Assembly: GCF_001625215.2 (NCBI RefSeq)
Contig: NC_030386.2
Location: 36,025,296 to 36,089,295 of the forward strand
DNA: 64,000 nucleotides
From: Daucus carota subsp. sativus
Taxonomy: Eukaryota > Streptophyta > Magnoliopsida > Apiales > Apiaceae
Direction of reading: 5' to 3'
Below are positions 56,500-64,000 of this stretch, one piece after another (position 1 is the first letter of the stretch; each line of letters starts with the position of its first letter). A program made the translations under genes and the position numbers. The notes under the pieces were generated by a model that was given only the letters and a program-made list of their open reading frames with translations, was not told the origin of the DNA and searched no databases.

Positions 56500-58943
56500 G
56501 TAAAGGAAGTGTTGGTTTCATGCATCTTTTGAAGAGGGTTGGGAAGAAAAGCGGTGACGACGAAACATATTTTATACGGTGGCCATGTCTGTTAATTTAA
56601 CGCGAATACGGTAGTTAAGTTTGTGAGCAGTAAGTTTTGTTGCCGATAAAACGAGGAACATGGATGGTTGTACGTGTCGTATTGCGGTTAAAATGCTCTA
56701 CTGAAAGATGGCTTGTCGAGATTCCTAGGGTTCTTAATAAAGCGACGGCAAGTCCTCGATTAATCGCCGTCATCCTTGAGTTTGTTGCTTCTACCTTATT
56801 CATCTTTGTTTTCATATTGTTTCGTTAAACTAACCCCTGTTTGCAGCAATATCTCATGCGTGTTTTCATTGTTTGCTATTTTTATCCATCTGTTTTGTGT
56901 TATTAAGAACCACTTATCCATATGCACCAGCGAGTAAATTATAGGATGGATTAATTATCTTAGTTTGCACAAAAATACACTTGCAAGGCTGCTCTCAAAT
57001 CTTTAGAAAAGGCTTCAAGTACAAGAAAATAGGAGAAAGAAAGTGTGCAATACTTAGAATTAGAAGAGCGATATAAAGCCTTAATGTGCACAAGTAACCA
57101 CTTGTTTAACTAAAGTTCTCAATTGCTCTCTAGTGTAAAGAAGTAATAAACCAACGCTCTTCTAACCTATGTCTTCATAAGCGACCCAAATACACATAGC
57201 ACACGACGCCACTCTTATGCACTGAGCTGGTAGGGTTGGGGTGTATTTGATAGTCCAGTGATAATAATTTGCTTCAATTAATGTATTTCATGGTATACGT
57301 CCAATTTAAAGTTTTAAATATGTGTATTCATTTGTCCAATTGAAGTACAGATCATATCTTTAACATCAGAACCACAAGTAACAGAGGTCCCTGTGTTCCT
57401 GTCTTCTAACATTTGTCATTTTGTCCTCGTCCATAATAGATGAATGAATATAAGGTCAGTTGCATTTTAACATATGAGACATGAAACTTTTCTGCTGCTT
57501 TTGTAAAAAGAAAATACCAGACCTTTTTGTTGGTTAAAGTTAATTTACAATATTACTGTTGAAGGTGATATGTGAAAGAAATAGGTTGGTATTGAATAGT
57601 GTTAAATGTTGATAAGATTTACTAAGAATTTATGAACGAAGGCACTTTGTGTTGATGGAGACTTCATCTTACAGTTATGTTAGGACATCTGTATCTGGGA
57701 CTACCTCTGATCTATCATTATAACAAAGAAAATAAAGATTAAGCAATACACAAGATCCCATTATGATATCAGTGAAAAAATTAGGACCATTTGTGTTTAA
57801 TGAACAAGCTGAAGAGGTATTTGAGTTTTCTTTTAAAGAAAAATAAGAAACAGGACTGACATGTACTAATTTACTTGCCTTTTGAATCATAAAGTTAATT
57901 AGCTTTATATATTGTTGTCCCTAGTTTTGCTTTGTTTCTTTGTTTTCTTGATTTTCTGAAAACTGTTGTTGCCCATATATCAAAACCTGTAGATCCATTA
58001 TTTACCAATTTCCTTTCTGCTGGATCCCTTTTGGCCTCTGTGATTCTTACACTTAGGGGTCTATTACAACAAAAACTGAATTTGACTGCATAACCAGCAT
58101 AGAACTAATGGTAGAGTGTGATTACCGGTAAAAAGCTTATGCACCGGGGAAAAAATGAATTTCACTCTCTCTGCTCTAGGTAGAAGCAATTGTCATATGT
58201 AGTAAAACTTACAGGTAACCTCTATAGTTACTATTGTTAAGCACAAAATAACCAGCCACTACTTTAATCAAGCTTTGAAACCAGTGGTTATAGTTACTTC
58301 AGCATAGGAAGTATCTTCTGTTCCGTTTTGTAAGGATAATAACTCATTGGAGAAAGGGAGGGTAACAGTAAAGATATTACAGCAATTTTAGATTATGTTA
58401 GGGACCCAAAATTTGTACTATATGTATTAGTAGAAAGGACCAGGAGTTCCAGTAACACTACACAATTAAATTAATAAAACTAAGGAAATGAAGATTCCTT
58501 GTAAAAAGAAGAAGCCATTCTTTTCATTTTTCTCTTTTTTCTTGGAAGCCTTTTTCATACTAGCTACCCCTATTGTCAATCTTTCTTTAAATTTTTACAT
58601 GCACTTGCATCCAAAGAAATCAAAGCTCAAATAGTTTCCTACGATATTTCAATAGTCCATTAGAATATCCTGATACACAAATCTACTTAGTAGTAGATCA
58701 CCTGTAAAGCAAAAATGAAGAAAGTAAGAAAAGAAAAGGAGATGATAAGGTAAACCAACACAATCAAGCTTTTCTCCATTATCATCATGTTGCAACTTTC
58801 AGTCAATTTCTTCATTTGCCATGAATAAAAGCTTGCCAAAAGATTACTGTAGAAAAAAACTAACAGAAAAGTAAAAAACATATATTGAATAATATTTCCA
58901 CTTAATACTAATTAAAACACATGCATTTGTCAATACCTAATCA
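56500..58943. other. Intergenic region
   Basis: No gene is supported. Two opposed frames at about 56615-56828 overlap each other and lack family motifs. The rest is AT-rich spacer and the 3' flank of the minus-strand NHL gene. Confidence 0.55.
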
Positions 58944-59579
58944 TCAAACTGTAGTGGTACACTGAGTCCCTTGCTTGGAGCTGAGAGGACCGGATGGTAT
59001 GGAAGGTCCAAAAGGCATAATAGCAGCACAATTTACATTAAATCTGTACTTTCTTGAAACCCAAGTACCCACCTTCCACCTCAGTCTGCCATTAACTTTA
59101 AGATTCATGACCATCTTTCCGACAGTTGTATCACGTATTACTTCATAGCGAAAAGAGGAAGCCACAGGCACTCCATTTCCTGTCAAAGAAGCTGTGAGGA
59201 GGTTACTACCTTCATGGTTTTGGTAGAATGGAGGAAGTGAAGTAGAAACAGTGATCTGTTGGCCCTTGTAAGATGCATGAACTAGTAGTTCGTCATAGTA
59301 AATGCCAACTTTCTGGTTAGGATTCTTAGAGAGTAGGGTAAGCTGAATAGAGGAGTTGACAAGTTGCGGGTTTGTGAAGAGGTTAAGTTGGTAGATATCA
59401 GCTTCTTTGAGGGAAAATTCTGGCTTGGAGGGATGTAAAAGAAAATATATAATGAATCCGATTGATAAAATTGAAAACAGAAACGTAAAGAACGCGTAGA
59501 ATAGTTTCTTGTAGCGCTTGTCAATGCTTAAACCTTTTTTGGCACAATGTTCTGGAGATTTTACATGGATTAGAGACAT
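58944..59579 (-). CDS. NDR1/HIN1-like (NHL) protein with LEA_2 domain
   Basis: A single minus-strand exon of 211 residues from the ATG at 59579 (MSLIHVKSPEHC); an upstream in-frame GTG is not used as start. A short basic cytosolic part (DKRYKKL) is followed by one membrane segment at about residues 26-49 (FYAFFTFLFSILSIGFIIYF). The remaining 150 residues form an LEA_2-type beta sandwich typical of NHL proteins, with LTLLSKNPNQKVGIYYDEL matching the family NPN motif and VGKMVMNLKVNGRLRWKVG near the end. NHL proteins sit in the plasma membrane and are linked to pathogen response and senescence (NDR1, YLS9). The particular role here is unknown. A TATA-like TTATTATATAA lies at about 59650-59660 on the minus strand. 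Confidence 0.92.
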   Translation of the reverse strand: MSLIHVKSPEHCAKKGLSIDKRYKKLFYAFFTFLFSILSIGFIIYFLLHPSKPEFSLKEADIYQLNLFTNPQLVNSSIQLTLLSKNPNQKVGIYYDELLVHASYKGQQITVSTSLPPFYQNHEGSNLLTASLTGNGVPVASSFRYEVIRDTTVGKMVMNLKVNGRLRWKVGTWVSRKYRFNVNCAAIMPFGPSIPSGPLSSKQGTQCTTTV

Positions 59580-59660
59580 GGACACTGGGAGAGAGTAAGC
59601 CAGAGAGAGAAAGATTGTCTACAAGGCTAAGGAATTGAGGTGATGGGGTTATATAATAAA

Positions 59661-62513
59661 AGGAGCCCTGTGAAATAGAAAGCAACAATTATTTTGCTTG
59701 TTGCTTTTTGGCCTAGTAGCTGCTTATGCTTGTGGAGGGGTCTAATTAGAAGATATTTGCATAGGTTATAACATGCACCTCATTTTCCTAAGTGTGATTA
59801 TACGGTAGGCCCCAACATCATGCATATCAACCGATGGATTAGCAAAACTTACAGCAGTAATCTGCATGAAGTGGTAATTAAACAGATACAAATCACAATT
59901 CTAGCCGGTAGAAGGTGAAGGCTGTAATCATGATTCATGCATAAACTTTATACAAAGCAAATGCAAAAGTTCATTATTGCATGGACTTTGGAACTCAAAC
60001 ACGTTACTTGCTAATTACTATGACTTGTATGTGCAATTGTGCATAGACCCCGTTGCAAAAGCGGTGGGGCATAAAAATCTAAGTTATATTTGTTTAATGC
60101 TCTTTGTTAAACATGCCATTAAGATATCATTATCTCAGGCAATTTGATTATCTTGTTACATTATGGCTAGTATATTTTTGAGTTGCTGATATACTCTTTT
60201 CTTTGAGTTATATCTGTATTTAAGTTGCATTTTGGTGCACTATGGGCAATTTTGTATATTTGTAAAGTAAAAGTGATTTTATATCTTCTTCAGTGAGTGG
60301 TAAAGACTCAAAAAGTATAACTTTGGTAGTGTTTTCCTTCTAATGCTTCATCAAGTATTGTCTTCTTTATTCTTGCCACTTTTTATAAATATTGATATAT
60401 CACAGAAAATGCTGTATTCCATCATGAATTGCAGTTAAATTATGTTTTTTGGTTTACACATTTTAGAGCTGATAAGTCCACGCCTGACTTTTTATTTTAA
60501 TCGTGCCATGTATATAGGACCGTGCCTTCTTGGTAATTTGATTGTGAATGTTTAGACTTTAGAAATTGTTTTTATATAGTGCGCACATATCTTAATCATA
60601 ATGAGCATTTATGTGCGCGCAAAGTAGCTAATAAATCCCCTCTACCAGATTTCTTAGGCATGAGTAAGAGAAGACCAATTCCTCAGAGGTTTGAGGTTTC
60701 TTTCTATAGGGTCTCCCTTCAGAAACTTTTAACTGTTTAGGGACATTCATGATGATGAATATGCGATTGCATACTATAAATGCAAAGCTTTACATGTATG
60801 CACAATTAATTGACTAGAGGATGATTTGATTAAAGATGGCAACTGGGATATCTCTATCAGCCTGTATCAGATGGGTAGTTGCCTTTTTCTAAAATAATTC
60901 AAAGAAAAGTTTAGGCTTTTGAAAGTGCTAATAGACTTTTGTTATTAGTTGGAGTGGGAAATTGACAGAGATTGATATGGTTTTATTTTTCATTGCATCT
61001 CCCCACCCATCTTGATCATTTGAGTTTTCGGTATGTTGAAGACATGTTGATATGTTATGATATCTTAAAGCATAGTCATTCTAGAAATAAGAGTGCGGTG
61101 CCTGTGTGTGTTATCAAGTTGTGCACTCGATATTATTGAGCTGTGTAGAAAAGAAGTTCAATGGAGGAAGACAGGGAGAATCTGAAAAATTGGACTCTTT
61201 TGAAACTGGGGTCAGGGTTTAAGGCTTTAAGCCAAAAAGAAAAGGGTTTATTATTTTACGGTGTGGCTTAGGATGGTAATGAAGTCATGCTTAGTGAATG
61301 AATATGCACTGAATCATTCCTTGCCATTTGATTAGATGACAGATATACTTATGCATCATCAAATGTTTTTGATACCAAATCCCGCTGGATGCATGCCACG
61401 TGTAGGCTGCGAAATTAAGAGTGATATATTTCATTGAATAGGAGAATACAGAGCTTAAATCTTGAGAAGAATATTACAGGCTCTGAAGCATAGTTTGTTT
61501 GAAATTAGAGGGGTCATTATTCACCTTTATGAATCTTTAATCTCTCAATTATGCAGTCCTTCAACCAGATGTAGAAGTAGTCAGCCTCAGTCTGCCCCCA
61601 TATATCATATATGCAATTTATATTAAGTTTACTAACGCGTAGATCCAACTAATCTCTGCTTTAGAATCTGAGACTATTCTCTGTTGTCTAGATCCCCAAT
61701 CGTCTGCCTAATCTAATCAATTCTTAAGAACTTAACAAAATACGGAAATACTCAGACTTTTGTAAACCAAGACCAATCGTATTCTAGATATTGAGGAGTT
61801 TATGCAGGTTTTTTAGGGTGGATTAGTGTCACTGAGTGCATAAAAATCAAAGGGTGCCATTAAATTACTATGTTTTTGGAGGGTTTATGAGACACAGATA
61901 AATTATGATATCAAAATTTCCTTTCTATGGCGTTTGCTTGTGCTTTAAGTGTCCTGGAGTCGTTGGAGTTTATCTTTTGTTGCATATGTAGCCCACTCTT
62001 TACATTAAAAAGCAACACCTTGCAGAAGAAAGAGGAGATATATGTGAAATCAAATCAAACTTTAGAGTTCCATTTAAAGTTGTCGTAAATTTGTACAAGA
62101 TATGTACACTGGTGGATAATAAGTTGGGCTGTGTGCCAAGATGCCCCTCATAATAGTCCTTGCTGTCTGAACATCGCTGCACATTTGACCAACAATCATA
62201 CACACACACACATGAGTAATATGAGTATATATCTTGAAATTATTTAGCAGAATTGAAGAGAAAATCTGTGCATGTATAATGCATATCTGTTGGGGAAAGT
62301 AATATCAAAGAAATTATATCAGTACAAAAAGTAGAACAAACAACCTCTATTCAGTCATTTTGACACTAAAAGTCAAGATATAGATGTTACTCCCTCCGTC
62401 CCCCTCAATTAGTCCTAGTGCCCTAGCTTGTGAATCTGTTATCCCTTTGGCTCATTAATAGCTAAAACTGATATTCTGCATCAGTTAATCTAAATCTCTT
62501 ACATATGCGCTAA
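59661..62513. other. Intergenic region between the NHL gene and the response-regulator gene
   Basis: AT-rich spacer holding the NHL promoter on the left and the 3' flank of the response-regulator gene on the right. Apart from a single Stowaway-like end at 62390 I see no element and no gene. Confidence 0.55.
62390..62440. mobile_element. Stowaway-like MITE, left end only
   Basis: CTCCCTCCGTCCCCCTCAAT follows TA in the 3' flank of the response-regulator gene. No matching inverted end was found nearby, so the copy appears truncated. Confidence 0.5.
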
Positions 62514-64000
62514 TTAGCTGCTGTGTTCATCAGTTTTTACTTCTGCAGCTTCAGTCAGCGCCTGACGAACAAATTGCCCTTTTACTCGGGGACGTTGTAC
62601 TGCCAGTTTACTTCTGCTTTGATACCGTACCTGGATTAACATTACATGTTAGCTTAGAATGCATATGGCATTTGTATTAACTGTCGCAAATTTAGTTAAT
62701 GCTATGAAAAATTCCCACTGGACTTAAAAGTTTATATAATTTTTTGGTATAGCTGACTGTCAAGAGAAAGAAGAAATAAGCATGATCAGCCAGGGAGGGT
62801 GAATATCATAACTTCAAGGAGCATATACCTTCTTGTCAAAGCATCTCTCTTTCCGCTTCAGGCGGAATTTAATCAGAGCAGCTTCCCTTTGTATAGAACG
62901 TTTCAACTTTTCATCATGAATGAGGTTAGCTTCTTTTGCATCTTCAGCAGCAACCTTAACAAGCTCAAATGCATGGCTAGTGCCAGTGCTTCCATTATTT
63001 ATGATTTCGTAATGTTTTGAAATGCCATTACAGGAACCACCACTCACTTGCTGAAGACTGACAGAAGGCACATGTACTCGATCTTTTGAAAGCTCAGATT
63101 CGTATGACTTAGCACTTTCCATTGGTGGTGAGGCACTGGACACGTTCTGATCCATCAGATACTGTAGTACTTTCGGGGAGTCCCTGATTCCTGGATTTAC
63201 ATAACAATATTTATCTCCTTGGATCGATCGTTCATGGTTGCCAGATGTGTCTGGACACTGCAAAGGTGACTGACTTGATTGTGTGCAGAACAAAGGAGGT
63301 GCCAAGTTATTATAGACATTGCAGACGCGTTCAAAACTTGCACATTTCGCTGTACCAGTGACAGGAATTACTCGTTGAGGGCTCGGAAACTGAATTCCAC
63401 ATCGATCAGAAGTTAGAGATATTGTATTATCATCATGACTATACTCATGGGCTTGAAGAGATGGTTGCTTATCAAAATCAGTTTCATAACCTCTTTGTTG
63501 ATCACAAATGCCATCTGATGACTTACGAAGGGGTTGCAATGTTCTACTACTATAGCTGCATTGAAATTTATACATTAACATGCATACCCATTACCCAGGA
63601 CATATATATATACTGAAGGAAAAAATAATATGTGAAAACTTACGGCGAAAAGGCTGAGACCTCAGACTGTTTCAACAGATGTCCATCATCCTTAACTTGA
63701 TTTAATGAACCTTTAGGGTGAGATAGATTCAAAGACAGCTCGAGGAGAAATGAAGAGTCGAGCTTGTTTAAGCCATAGGTCGGATCTAAGCTTCTGTAGC
63801 TACAATCAGGGTAAGTATCGAATGATCCAATCAAGTCGATAGCTTCTCTAGGAGACTTGTCCTGAACAATGTTGTAATCAAAAGTTTCAGTAGTAAGAAT
63901 CGCATCTTCACATTGGTGATCAGCAGCACTGTCTTGTCTAAACATCAGTACTTCAGAATCTGTTTTGGGAACTGACATTGATCCTGCATACAATCGATGC
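62514..64000 (-). CDS. Pseudo-response regulator (PRR5/PRR9-like), 3' part, runs off the window
   Basis: Three minus-strand exons are visible: 63644-63983 (upper border inferred from TGTATGCAG), 62829-63555 and the last, 62514-62630. Junctions are GT-AG and keep frame. The middle region has the family block LDSSFLLELSLNLSHPKGSL, SEVSAFSPYSSRTLQP. A CCT motif spans the last two exons: REAALIKFRLKRKERCFDKK continues as VRYQSRSKLAVQRPRVKGQF, ending at a stop 18 codons later. The receiver domain must lie beyond 64000. PRR proteins are nuclear transcriptional repressors of the circadian clock (regulators of CCA1/LHY). The SAF-Y...LQP block favours the PRR5/PRR9 clade over PRR7 or TOC1; this was not tested by alignment. 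Confidence 0.9.

Noticed and set aside
56615-56828. Two opposed frames of about 60 codons
   Set aside because: They overlap each other, lack known motifs and show no promoter or conserved block.

Overview
This is nuclear DNA from a flowering plant, almost certainly a core eudicot. Genes have short GT-AG introns, intergenic DNA is very AT-rich, and the protein families are plant-specific: class III peroxidases, a HIPP metallochaperone, TTG1, an NHL/LEA2 protein and a CCT-type pseudo-response regulator. Species cannot be fixed from sequence alone. The dense Stowaway-, Tourist- and hAT-type MITEs would fit an asterid such as an Apiaceae, but that is weak inference.

Layout. 1-3.4 kb is a MITE field, including a Tourist-like element inside a Stowaway-like one. 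Two heavy-metal-associated (HMA) genes follow: a five-exon HIPP with two CxxC domains and a CVIS CaaX end (3566-4990), and a small two-exon protein with a degenerate HMA domain (7872-8597). A 55-codon small ORF lies at 9144-9311. A five-exon gene for a 1044-residue Ser/Asn-rich protein of unknown function spans 10695-16456. From 17.7 to 25.4 kb there is a tandem class III peroxidase array: three intact four-exon genes, two relic exon-4 fragments between and after them, and duplicated upstream blocks. On the minus strand come the alpha subunit of the nascent polypeptide-associated complex (26697-28027) and a DMR6/DLO-type 2-oxoglutarate dioxygenase (29003-32553). The latter has a hAT-like insertion in intron 2 and a Stowaway-like MITE abutting its TATA box.

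33-37 kb is gene-poor and holds several GC-rich non-autonomous insertions. 37339-46502 is a young, whole-looking Ty3/gypsy element of the Tat type. It has 220-bp LTRs, an AGACT target-site duplication, one long gag-pol frame and antisense ORFs in its 3' part, and it sits inside a Tourist-like MITE whose TTA duplication survives on both sides. Just downstream is a single-exon TTG1 gene (47422-48432). The remainder is mostly AT-rich spacer with a small RING-H2 gene (53504-53881), an NHL/LEA2 gene (58944-59579, minus) and the 3' part of a pseudo-response regulator gene running off the right edge (62514-64000, minus).

The genes form no operon-like unit. Functional links are local: two HMA genes side by side, peroxidase paralogues expanded by tandem duplication, and several defence-linked families (peroxidase, DMR6/DLO, NHL). 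I found no system that I would call new to biology. The strongest signals for follow-up are the peroxidase array with its relics, the nested young retrotransposon with its antisense ORFs, the MITE at the dioxygenase promoter, and the unassigned small ORF.
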